Assembly: GCA_963978905.1 (NCBI GenBank)
Contig: OZ022260.1
Span: 16,295,725-16,359,724 of the forward strand
From: Trichostrongylus colubriformis
Lineage: Eukaryota; Nematoda; Chromadorea; Rhabditida; Trichostrongylidae
DNA: 64,000 bases
Direction of reading: 5' to 3'
Part shown: one piece after another, positions 1 through 10,230 of the stretch
How the letters are laid out: each line of letters starts with the position of its first letter
Position numbering within the stretch: the first letter of the stretch is position 1
Made by a program: the position numbers and the translations under genes
Notes under the pieces: generated by a model
What the model saw: only the letters and a program-made list of their open reading frames with translations
Told to the model about the DNA's origin: nothing
Databases searched by the model: none

Positions 1-1012
1 TGGGATCAACCTGAAATGCGAAGCGGATTCATCGACTCCAGCCATTTCACGCTCCTTATCGTATCTTATCAACAGTTATCAATGCGGGTCACCCACCATT
101 AATGTTCCCGCCCAATCCCGCAAAACACCTATGAGTGTCAGCGTACTGGGATCAACCCGAAAGGCGAAACGGATTCATCGACTCTAGCCATTTCACGCTC
201 CTTATCGTCTCTTATCAACAGTTATCAATGCGGGTCACCCACCATTAATGTTCCCGCCCCATCCCGCAAAACACCTATGAGTGTCAGCGTTCTGGGATCA
301 ACCCGAAAGGCGAAACGACTTTGGTGACATTCGCCTTTATAGGCTCGTTATCAGTGCGTATCAGCTGCTATCACTTTCGGTCACCACCGCCTAGGTCCCC
401 CTATCACTCCCTATATCACTTGTAAAATTCAGCGTCCCAGCTTTACTGCGACGCGAGATATGAATTTCGTGACAGACAGACGGACACACACACACACACA
501 CACACACAGACATACTAAGCCAATTATATAGAGTAGGATAGCTTTTACATTTGTGACGCCGAAGTGCCCATTTACACCCCTCACCATAAATGCCCTTCGT
601 AGCATCCTACTATATATAATTCGCTTAGTAAGTCTGCCTGTGTGTGTGTTTGTCCGTCTGTCACGAAATTCATATCTTGCGTCGCAGCAAAGCTGGGACC
701 ATGAATTTTACAAGTGATGTAGGGGGTGCAAAGGGAACCTCAGCGGTGGTGGACCGAAAGTGATAGCAGCTGACAAGGGCTAATTAAGAGCCTCGGAAGG
801 CAAATGCCGCCAAATCCGTTTCGCTTTTCGCGATTGTTGATAAGATTCGATAAGGGGCGTAAAAGGGCTAGAGTCGTCAAATTCGTTTCGCCTTTCGCGT
901 TGTTCCAGGAGCGCTGACACTCATGGGTGTTTAGCAGGGTGGGACGGAGACATTAATAGTGGGTGATCCAAGCTGATAATGGTTGATAAGCTTCGATTAG
1001 CAGCGTGAAAAA
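1..1012. repeat. Rep-A fold-back: tandem 146-bp units with an inverted second arm
   Basis: The phrase TGGGATCAACC recurs at positions 1, 147 and 293, so the left arm starts as a tandem array with a 146-bp period. It then passes through GCGACGCGAGATATGAATTT, a GACAGACAGACGGACA tract and a (CA)n run near 487-508, and ends at AATTATATAGAGTAGGATAG (about 541). From about 602 the same blocks recur in reverse complement (CCTACTATATATAATT, then CACGAAATTCATATCTTGCG, then diverged unit copies to about 1012). The arms face tail to tail across about 60 bp. I see no coding capacity, so I read it as a non-autonomous interspersed repeat. Confidence 0.8.
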
Positions 1013-2149
1013 GGAAAATGTCACCGAGGCCGGCTTGCTTCTACGGCTAACGGTGGAATGTTCATATTCGCAGGTATTGCAGGGTACGGGTACCTCAATG
1101 GTATTGTTGGGCACAGGAGCCTCAGTAAAACTGATAACGGTTTACAGTGACTGATAAGAACCGTTAGGAATTGGATGGAATGAAATCCTTGCTAACATTG
1201 TACGACCGCTTTAGCAAAAGCGTCTGATGCGCAGTGGCATCGGGTGAACATATTTTGTTTATGTTCTGATATCACTGACCGATGTATCGACCGCTGAATG
1301 CCTGGCGTTCCATTCCAAAAAAATGGTGCGTTTCGCTTGATAATGCGATCCCCATTGATAATCATGATACAACCTATTTTTGTAATAGCAAAGCAAGCGG
1401 TTCACTCGGGATCATTTCCTAATGTGGTACTTGCAGCAACACTGGGTATCGACCGCTAGACTATGTAAAATTTCAAGAAGTGGAGCATGTTTACGAAAAC
1501 AATAAATATCGATAACCGGGATATGGCCTACCATCAATGTGTACGAATTGGATTCTCAGCAAGTGATCTATTTGTTACCAATCGATGCAATCGAATACAA
1601 AACTATCGATTTCCAAACTACTCTAACTCCCAATGATGACCAGTAGGCTGGCGCACACTACCGCGCGCGACTCATGAGGATTACGTGCAAAATGTGTTCT
1701 ATGCAAAGCGACTGAAGTATACCGGTACCGAAATGCTTTCTTATCACGCCATCTTCTCAGCTTTTTTGCAATTCAATAGCTCAGCTGAAAGCAGAGGGAA
1801 GGAAAGCTCCGCTCCGCTGTGGTCGGGCCGAACACATCCATTTTGCACAACATCGCCATGAATCGCGTACAGTATTCTGCGCCAGCCAACTGGTTATATA
1901 ATGATCTACATGCTATACGCTCTATGCTCCGCGAGCTTTGTCCTCTCGCTTCTTTCTTTGCGTAGTACATCACATTGTCCACTCCTCCGTACGAAAATCG
2001 ACAAATACTGTCAATGGCACCTGATGCTGCATAGTTTCAACTTCTACGATTCTAATCATTGAAGGGTATAGCATACATTTTCGGCCTTTCACACTGCGAC
2101 CGATGATTACTCGATGTCAGCCAATATGACTTCATAAAAATTTTCAGTA
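1013..2149. other. Non-coding stretch, nothing recognised
   Basis: No convincing exon, RNA gene or paired terminal repeat is visible. Near 1645-1680 there is one copy of a short motif (GGCGCACACTACCGCGCGCG) that recurs, partly inverted, near 17.75, 49.2 and 55.65 kb, so this stretch is probably old repeat sequence. Confidence 0.5.
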
Positions 2150-4640
2150 CCGCCTTTGCGCTTAGCCATGGGTGTGGCTCATCTAATCATCTCCTGGTTT
2201 ATATACGTATACATCTCCTGGTTTATATACATATATGTTGAGGTCAGAGGAATTCAACTTCTTGGGCACTCACTCAGCTGTATGGTTGATAAGCCGTTAT
2301 CAGCCTTCCGCTCAAAAACCAATATTTTCAACAATATCCCAGTCCATCTACCCTTTTAATTCGGTATATTTTTGTCAAGGTCAAACATTACCCAGCTTTT
2401 ACTCGGTCCCCAGACCACTATGTAGAGGAAGCACATGAGTGAATACGATTTCATGCTCCGCTCCTAAAGGCAGGTCTCTCTTATCTGCGACAAACACCAT
2501 AAACTCGCCTTCACCAATTTCCCTTTTTGGCGACGTCCGGGTTCTTTTGGAACGACTTTTAGAATTCTCCACATAAACACCGAACATTTTGACGCATGTT
2601 CCCTAAGTGAACGGAGCATTTTCACCTAGTCCATGTGCGCTCTTTATATCTCCTACTACCATGACCCACAAGCACAAACCAAAGTCAACCCAACTTTTCC
2701 CGCTTGGTTCTCAGGTTATATCGAATTTTGGGAGAACAGACAAACAAAATAACAGACAAACCATACTGCTGGTTTATATAGGTCATGATGAAAGGATATG
2801 ATTTCTATGCTGCCTTGTAGCCGAGATATGAAGTTATTCGTGGTGAGCACCGTCTATTCGGAGCACTCTCCGCCCGCTGAAGGCGGGCCTCTCTTAACTA
2901 CACAGATGCAAACTCCCTGGACTCGCCTTTACCCAAGTTTTCTCGACGTTCGAATCCTTTTGAACGACATATAGAATTTTCGGTACTGTCGCAGAGGGGG
3001 AAAGGGTGCATCCCACTATAAACTAAGCCTAGAGGAAAAGAGGAATCCTCTCTTTCTACTGAGGCTCAGGCGCCCGAATGTGCAGATATACCCCACAAGG
3101 ATCTCTCCGAGATGCCTAGATAAGTAGCGTTTTGTGAGATGTTTCTCATCGCGCAATTTTGACCCAAATACCGAACATTTTGACCGCAGACCCCATCCAC
3201 AATAGGCGTAGTCTCACATAGTCCATATGCACTCTCCATGCTTCTACCATGCCCTGCCTGGCCCACACTCGACCCGAGTTCCCCGTTGTTTATCAGGCGG
3301 TACTGAATTTTGGACAGACAGACATACAAAATGACAGGCACATCAAACTCCTGGTATATAAATAGGTATGACAGGTTCTGATGACGATATGCTTAATACA
3401 GCCTAGACCTTGCTCCGCCTCCTGAAGTGGAGTCTCCATAATTGCTACATACATCCTAAACTCGACTTCACCCACTTTCCCTGACGTTCCAGCAATTTTA
3501 AGACGAATTATAAAATTTCACATCCAAAAACTGACCAGCTTGACGCAATCTCCGGAGTCCTACTTTACACGTACGCGCTCTGTACACCTTGGACCATGCC
3601 CCAACCAACTAAACTTGACCTGATCTTCCACTTGTCTTTCTGGTAAAACCAAGAATCGAGCAAATAGACAAACAAACCGCAAACAAAGACACCAAACTCC
3701 TGGTTTAAATAGAGGGTATGATAACTGCTACATGTACCGGATCTTATCTCGTACCTTTTCTTGATATCCGGGCAATTTTAAGAAGAATTAGAATTTTGGC
3801 ATTGATATAGGACAATGCAGCGCGCCTCCCGCCCACTGACGGAGTCCCACATTGTACATGTCCGCTCTGTACATCTTGGACCAAGCCTCACTCAACCCCC
3901 CACACCGAACGCCCGGTTTATATATAGGTTATGATAGCTGCTACATGTACCCGGCTCTCATCTTCTGCACAGAAACCGATATTTTCAATCAATATTGATA
4001 GGTGATGCATGTTGTTGTAGAATTTCAACTTTTATGGGGGCGCTCAATCGATAGTATGGTCTATGAGCCGTTTCCAGCCTTCCGCACAAAAACCGATATT
4101 TTCAATCAATGTCCTGGTGACGCTCCGCCTTCCGTGATCAGTGGACATTATTTTTGTCACTATGGTATCTTCAAATAACTTGAGCTTTCATCTGCACCCT
4201 AGACCGTCCTAGATTGCGATTATAATTTTTATGAGTGAGCACAACAATGTTGATTACGCTCCGCCCATTGTAGGTGGGCCTCCACTTACCATAACACGCC
4301 TTGGACATAGCACCTCTGAAAAGAATCTGTCCCAGTCTCCTGGTTGCTCCTGAGGCAAGTCATGAATCTGTAGAAAGCACCACCTACTTGAAGCATGCCC
4401 CGCCCACTGAAGGCGGGTCTCCTTTAACTGGCACAGATACCCTTGATTCATTTTACCCACCTTGTCTCGACGCCTAGGCTCTTGTACGAATTTTAGAATT
4501 TTGCACATGAACACGAAGCATTTATCGCCCGCCCCGCTCACAGACGGCGGAGTCCGACAAAATCCATGTACCCTCTGGACATTTCCTACCATTCCCCACC
4601 CAACCCATTTCGAGCGAGCCTTTTCTGCTAATTTCTGAGG
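2150..4640. repeat. Degenerate cluster of dispersed repeats (CTGGTTTATATA / CCGCCCACTGAAGGCGG)
   Basis: Two motifs recur many times in diverged form. One is an ACAGACAAACAAA-like tract followed by CTCCTGGTTTATATA and a TATGAT sequence (near 2700-2800, 3300-3375, 3640-3725, 3905-3935). The other is a small hairpin, CCGCCCACTGAAGGCGG, near 2870, 4260 and 4390. Units are separated by about 300-600 bp and interleaved. The hairpin type is also found in the 49.3-50.6 kb array. No gene is seen. Confidence 0.6.
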
Positions 4641-5608
4641 GTATGTCTGGTGTCGAGTACCTCAAACTTGGTTAATTAAACCAATGATGCACAGGTATAC
4701 CTGTGCGAAATTGGATTATGAATTACACCTGGGCAGCGCGCTCCTGTGCGTCTATGTGGCGCAGTGAATCAGCAAAAAATTGCTCCTTCTGTCTATTTCA
4801 GGCTACCCCCACGTCGAAAAAAATGCTTATTCCGTCCATTTGAAGACTTATTCTCAAAATTCGCATGAAAGCAATTTTCAAAAATTTCGAAATTATAAAA
4901 AATGTGGTTGCACTGAACGGACTCCTACATATTGTTCAGGGTCGTACGTGTGCATACAGTCAGCTTCTTCATAATGCATTTCGAGGATATTGACTGAGTT
5001 GTTGCGACAGATTCAATTTATTGCAACAGTTTTCGAAATTCCGCAGGCATACTTGTTCTCCCCTTTCTGGAGAGGTTTTTAAAATTTTGTTCACCACAAC
5101 ACGAATTGGGTAGGATATTAAACGGACCTCGAACTTGGGTAATCAAACCAATGATGCAAGGTATACCTGTGCGAAATTGGATTACGAATTACACCTGGGC
5201 AGCGCGCTCCTGTGCGTCTATGTGGTGCAGTGAATCAGCAAAAAATGCTCCTTCTGTCTATTCCAGGCTACCCCCACGTCGAAAAAAAAATGCTTCTCCT
5301 TTCTATTTGAAGACTAACCCTCAAAATTCGCATGAAAGCGATTTTCAAAAATTTCGAAATTATAAAAATGTGGTTGAACTGAACGGACTCCTACATATTG
5401 TTCAGGGTTGTACGTGTACACTTCTTCATAGTGCATTTCTAGGATGCTGACTGGATTTTGCGACAGATTCAGTTTATTGCAACAGTTTTCAAAATTCCGT
5501 AGGCATACCCGTTCTCTCCTTTCCGGAGAGGTTTTCAAAATTTTGTTGACCACAACACGAATGGGTCGGATATTAAACGGACCTCAAACATAGGTAATTA
5601 AACCACAG
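4640..5608 (+). repeat. Two-copy tandem duplication, period about 469 bp
   Basis: CCAATGATGC followed by GGTATACCTGTGCGAAATTG occurs at 4681 and again at 5150. The downstream blocks repeat in the same order: CACCTGGGCAGCGCGCTCC, ATGTGGTTG-ACTGAACGGAC, GCGACAGATTCA and GGAGAGGTTTT. A third partial start (CTCAAACATAGGTAATTAAA) begins near 5583. Copies differ by scattered substitutions and small indels. The open frames here contain no recognisable domain. Confidence 0.85.
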
Positions 5609-5687
5609 GGTGAACAGGCAACAAACATCCGTACGAACACATTAAACTCCTGGTTTATATATAGGGTATGATAACAATTGCTACGAG

Positions 5688-6050
5688 CTCTGGAGAAGCT
5701 GAACATCGAGAAGGGATACCTTGCCGCGTTATCCGACTGCTATAGCAACAACTGGCTGCTTCTCAAGCTATTCTCCAATGAACTGAAGATTCCAGTGCAT
5801 CGTGGCCCGAGATCATATTCCGACAGCTAGACTGGGAACAGTACGGAGTCTCAATCGACGGTTTGGAGGCCGATGGGCAGATCTCCGATACGCTGGGCAG
5901 ATTCTATTGACAAACCACAAGACTGTTCTACCGTTTCAGGCGCGACTCCAAACCGTGGCCAACTGCAGCGAGAGACCGCGATCTGTGGCGGAATATGGGC
6001 TCCGCGCCGACAAGCCGATAGGAGCATCCAAGTATCCAAGTAAGTAAGTA
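5688..6050 (+). mobile_element. Truncated RTE-type non-LTR retrotransposon fragment
   Basis: Short reading-frame pieces match the reverse transcriptase and C-terminal region of RTE-class retrotransposons. The piece from about 5690 reads LEKLNIEKGYLAALSDCYSN and then an LFSNELKIPVHRG motif, the usual lead-in to the RT GVRQGD motif. It breaks off and is joined to later blocks (WRPMGRSPIRWADSIDK; then AARDRDLWRN in another frame). The copy is therefore 5'-truncated, internally deleted and frameshifted. It ends in AAGTAAGTAAGTA. The flanks TATGATAACAATTGCTA (left, about 5666) and TATGATAACAATAGCAGCTA (right, about 6048) look like the target-site duplication. Confidence 0.75.
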
Positions 6051-6500
6051 TGATAACAATAGCAGCTAGCGCCGTTCATCATATTTGTTGGTGCGGTTGT
6101 CTACCAGAATTATTCGACCACCGTCAAACCCTCACCAAAAAAGGACCGCATTGGGTCGCTGTATGTCATTTTCACTAATAATTACCTGGCGGCCTCTCGA
6201 TCCGTTAGGCTCGGAAGGTGTCTCACAACCCGTCCATCCATCCTTACTACTTATCTCCGCTTTCTCTTCATTGCCTCTAGAAAGCCGAGCAGCAAGCGCT
6301 ATAAACACCGATCACTGGTCGTATCGTGATCTTCACTAATCAGATTTCCGAGAATTACTGAGATGCAGGTGGTAGGTAACACTCTTTGATAATTAATATC
6401 CAGCCATTATGTACTAATGTTTGAAGTCGTATCGTGTCCTCCACTAACCTGATTTTTCGTGACTCAGGGAGAGGAGGTGATGGCAGTCAAAGAAATCGTG
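6051..6500 (+). repeat. Rep-C dispersed repeat, copy 1
   Basis: About 450 bp closely matches 37440-37890 in the same orientation. Shared landmarks in order are TTGTTGGTGCGGTTGTCTAC, AAAAAAGGACCGC, TCTCGATCCGTTAGGCTCGG, AAAGCCGAGCAGCAA and GTATCGTG with TCCACTA. No coding signature is seen. Confidence 0.8.
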
Positions 6501-6960
6501 CATGAAAAAAAGACACCCATGTTGTACTTTGTATTTCTAATGATTTTTAAGATGCAAAATTTCACGCGAGAAAGCGAGAATGCGGGTATGATACAGCTCC
6601 TCAAAGTGATGGCCGAGGAGGCGCTGCCTTACAGTATATGCCCGCCCTGTCGTCCGCCGCGGTAGGGGGAAAGGAGAGTTACGTAAACAGCCCCGTTTCT
6701 ACGCCTCCAACCACGGTACGCGACGGGGCGGGCACCTACTCTGGGGCCCCGCCGCCTACTGCCATTTTGAGGAGCTATATCTTAGTCGGACTCTCATTCG
6801 TGGAACTTTGCATGCGGTGTTCATTAAAGGCACATTCCAGGATTACCTGAGTGGGTTAAAGCGCTAAACTATGGAATCCGAGATGCTGAGGAATACGCGT
6901 ACAAAGAAAAATTCGAAAAATGTCCCCGAAAAGGGCAAAAACAAGACCTCTTCTCATCTG
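6450..6960. repeat. Rep-B inverted pair, copy 1
   Basis: The left half carries AATTTCACGCGAGAAAGCGAG and CAGCTCCTCAAAGTGATGGC. The right half carries the reverse complements (ATTTTGAGGAGCTATATCTTA, AACTTTGCATGCGG), separated by a GC-rich centre. The same back-to-back arrangement occurs at 30280-30960. Single copies lie near 17395-17530 and 37890-37990. Confidence 0.75.
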
Positions 6961-7639
6961 ACCTTGAACGAGATTTCCGAGTGAAAACGAGCCTTTGAAT
7001 CAGTTCCCGCTGGCTGGTATCAGAAGGAACTCTAGGATATCGCCTGGTCCCTCATGTCAATGTCTCCTTTATCATTGGCATCTCTTCCTTCTCTTATATT
7101 ATCACACAAATCGTAGGCCTCAATTGCCACGTTGTTGCCATCATTGCCACCGTCATTGCCAGCAATCACGTCTGAAATGGGAGCGCCCGAGCTCTAGGGT
7201 GCGGCCGAGGTGGCTTCGAGAGCTCCGCGCGCTGGGATGACTCATCATGGCGCTTCGGTATGTGCACAGCCTCCCTGTCCGTTTGGAGAACCATTAGGTC
7301 ATGTGAAAGGGCTGCAATGTTTCCCTAATCCTGGAATGTGTCTTTAAAATACAAAATACAACATAAACATATGGGTGACAGAGAAACTCATTTTCTGTGT
7401 GCAATTCCTTTACCCTTCTTGATTTCCAACGTCAGCTATACTGGGAATGCTGCGCGTTTGAATGTGCATTAGCCATTTCAGAGCCAATCTAGTATATTTC
7501 AATTCATTATAGGGGTGTGTACTTTTATGTCAGAATTTCACGTTGCGACGGCGCCAGGCGACCTTTGTGTGCGAGTTGGCTGTGCTCGTGGGAATCGCGT
7601 GTATCTGTGTAAGAAGGAAGGCGACCTTCATCTACTCCT
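6961..7639. other. Non-coding stretch with a Rep-B end fragment
   Basis: Around 7348-7410 there is a detached Rep-B piece (AATACAACATAAACATATGG, AGAGAAACTCATTTTCTGTG). Around 7100-7170 an imperfect CATTGCCA repeat is present. I see no gene. Confidence 0.5.
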
Positions 7640-8531
7640 ATTTTCATCTCTGGAATTATGCAAGGAAACCTTATTCCGATGTAGTAGACAAAAAGGGAAG
7701 GAATACAAAACTGGGAAAATGGCATACATTTTCACGTTGTCAATCCGCACCTGATACCATCCTACAATTATCTGTTGTTTATTAATGTGTATATTTCCAC
7801 CTGTCCAGAGAATACCTTACTCCGTTGAGGTCGGTCATTTCCAAAAGCTTGTTAGTTATACCGATACGCTTTTCTACAGAATGTGGGAGGGTTGTGTGGA
7901 GTTTCAGCTTTTCGTGATAGCCCTATCCAGAAAAAACACTGGTCATTCTGCATATAGGCTTCCGTGGGTCCGATGGCATCCTAAATACGTATGAAGGGGC
8001 CTCTGGCATTCACCAATCAGCCATGTCTATCCAAGGGTCATAGCATGGATTAATACTCAAAAAACATGGAATGAAACGAAAAATAAGCTGACACGGCCCT
8101 TTTCCTTAGTATGCTACGATTGCGAGCGCGTAAAGATCGAGACCATTGATCGATGACGCTTTCGTTTCGGAATAGAAGTGTTGAACTTCACTAGTTTCTT
8201 ATTTTTTTTTGCCATGAGTTTAGTCTTAGTTTTTTTTTAACATAGGCTTTTATTTTTTTCGAAAAATCGCATTCAGTGGGTAGGAACAACAGAAACAGCA
8301 GAACACGTTTTTGAAATTTTTCTTGACGCCACGCTTGCCCTTGTGTGAGGGGTAGAGCGCATGGATGGATGGACATCGATTCAATCTGCTGGAATCATGC
8401 AAAGAAACCCGATTCCGATGTGTTAGACAAAAAGTTAAGAATTATAAAATTGGGCGGGTGGCACACACTTTCACGTTGTCGTTGCGCACCTGATACCGTC
8501 CTACAATCATCTGTTTGTTCATTAACATGTA
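7640..8531 (+). repeat. Rep-D dispersed repeat with internal duplication
   Basis: A 150-bp unit (AATTATGCAAGGAAACC, GATGTAGTAGACAAAA, CACGTTGTC, GCACCTGATACCATCCTACAAT) occurs at about 7660-7800 and again at 8383-8530, and a third time at 42260-42405. The sequence between (CATAGCATGGATTAATACTC, GGAATGAAACGAAAAATAAG) matches 39240-39305. The element is therefore several hundred bases long and present at three or more sites here. Confidence 0.8.
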
Positions 8532-8532
8532 T

Positions 8533-9229
8533 ACAGGGGGTGCCAAAAAATAAGGTAGTTTTGCTCACGGCCAGGTCCGCCTTGTATGCAAAACAAAGGG
8601 AAACGAAAGAGATAAAAGTGTAGGGGTAAAATATTCCCGAAATGTTCCTCCAGAAACAGGTGCAAGCTGAGACTCACTACTTTCACCTTAAGCAAAATAC
8701 GGAGATTTCAATCGGCGCAATCGGGTTTCACAGCACCTTCGGTATCATTGTCCGCTTAAAACAGTGGAGCCAGGTTCCGTGGTGGGTCCTTTGTGGGAAG
8801 CTTCCCAAGGATTGGCTCTTCGGCTCTTGGAAGTCACAGAGCCCTTGCTGCTCGGACAACGCTGCTATGATCCGAAGTAACATTTTTCATGCCTCAAACC
8901 TGCCTCCGGAGGGCTTCAGTGGTAACGGCTTGTTCTGGTTCTTGGAAACAAAAGGCGCTCGGTACCCGGAAAAGACGGAATGTCAAAGACACCACACCGT
9001 ATGCATCCCCTTAGGTACCCAGAGCGAACGGTCCTTAGCAAAGTTGTGAACGAGGAGGACGAAGCTTTCGGCTTTGTCCAGTTGAGGTGACACATCCTGT
9101 TCACTCGGAACAAGCTCCCATTCCTGCTCGCGCAAAAGGCTGTTACGGAGAATAGTGATAGAGTGAGGTCAGCTCTTGAATCTGGGGATGAAAATACCAG
9201 GTCAGATTTTGCTGAAGTTTGACTAAAGT
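8533..9229. mobile_element. Possible TA-flanked insertion splitting Rep-D
   Basis: Rep-D sequence is interrupted after CATGTATA at 8532 and resumes near 9235 (ACTCCGTTGAGGTCGGTGAT, matching 7820). The insert begins CAGGGGGTGCCAAAAAATAA, which looks like a Tc1/mariner terminal repeat after a TA target. I could not find the matching inverted repeat at the right end. An open frame of 135 codons (8642-9049, +) has no domain I recognise and is not called as a gene. Confidence 0.45.
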
Positions 9230-9949
9230 AGGCTTGACTCCGTTGAGGTCGGTGATTTTCAAAGGCCGTTAATTACAACGATACGCTTCTCTGCAGACTG
9301 TGGGAGGGTTGTGTGGGGTTGCGGCTTTTCATGACGGCCCTGTCCAAAAACACTTGCAATTCTGCACAGCTGCGTGAGAAGGCCAATTTCATATTCTGAC
9401 CGCAGATCTCAGAATAATTCATATTCTGATCGCAGATTTACAATTCGGGTAGGCTCAGATGCTACAGTTTTTTTCAATCCAGGAATCAGTAGCCTTCGCA
9501 TCAATCCGGAGTTTCCTCAAGCCAACCAATTACATCTTTCCGGGATTGGTATATAGTACACATTCTTCTGGAAGGACTTAGGCAGTGGCTCATGCTTGGG
9601 TTGGCCTAAGCAGGACAGGACGTCGAAGCCACTGTCTAGGTCATACGAGACGAGCAGTTTTTTGGTCCGGTAGAAGATAATCGCATTTGCAACGCTACAG
9701 TGATCGCAGGAGAACTAAAATGTGTGGCTGAAGCATCAGCACCACATAGCTTAGCTAGCTAGCTAGATAGCTTGGGACTGAAGCTAATGAGCGCTGAGCT
9801 GGTCTGACATGCCTTGTCTCAGTCGCTGCTTGAGTCGTGCTTCGAAATGTGTTTAAGGACACCGGAAGGGGTGGACTTGGCGGATTGTAGAGTATGAATG
9901 TAGCGGTGCTCAGCAGTATAACAGTAGTAGAGAGGGAACGCAATAAAAA
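9230..9949. repeat. Rep-D continuation followed by unassigned sequence
   Basis: 9235-9375 duplicates 7817-7960 (GATACGCTTCTCTGCAGA, GTGGGAGGGTTGTGTGG, CCCTGTCCAAAAACACT). Next comes a small imperfect direct repeat, TCATATTCTGACCGCAGAT and TCATATTCTGATCGCAGAT (9390-9440). The rest shows no recognisable gene. Confidence 0.6.
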
Positions 9950-10230
9950 GGCGAAAAAAAAACGGAATAAAAATCCGAAACGTCCTACCTCGCTCTCCTC
10001 TGAGTCACTAGACGAGTAAGACTACAGAAGGTAGAGAGGCTAAATACGTAGGCCGCCAACGTTGTCTCGCCCTCGCGGGTAACTCGCCCGGCCGTTGAAC
10101 TGCAAAGCAATACGTCGTGCTACGGCGTCGTGATAAGACCCCAAGCTACGTTTTTTCAGTGCGAGCTTCGCCACATATAACCTCTTCTAAAATGGAAGGT
10201 TTGTTTTCAAAGAGAATGTATTGCTCACTT
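9950..10230 (-). repeat. Rep-E dispersed repeat, copy 1 (inverted)
   Basis: It matches 17690-18085 and 52805-53050 in reverse orientation. Shared blocks are GGCCGCCAACGTTGTCTCGC, GTCGTGATAAGACCCCAAGC, TTCGCCACATATAACCTCTTC and AGAGAGGCTAAATACG. Open frames inside it are shared between copies only as fragments, so it is treated as a repeat and not as a gene. Confidence 0.75.

Noticed and set aside
8642..9049. 135-codon plus-strand ORF
   Set aside because: No domain, no splice context, and it lies in a probable insertion that splits a dispersed repeat.
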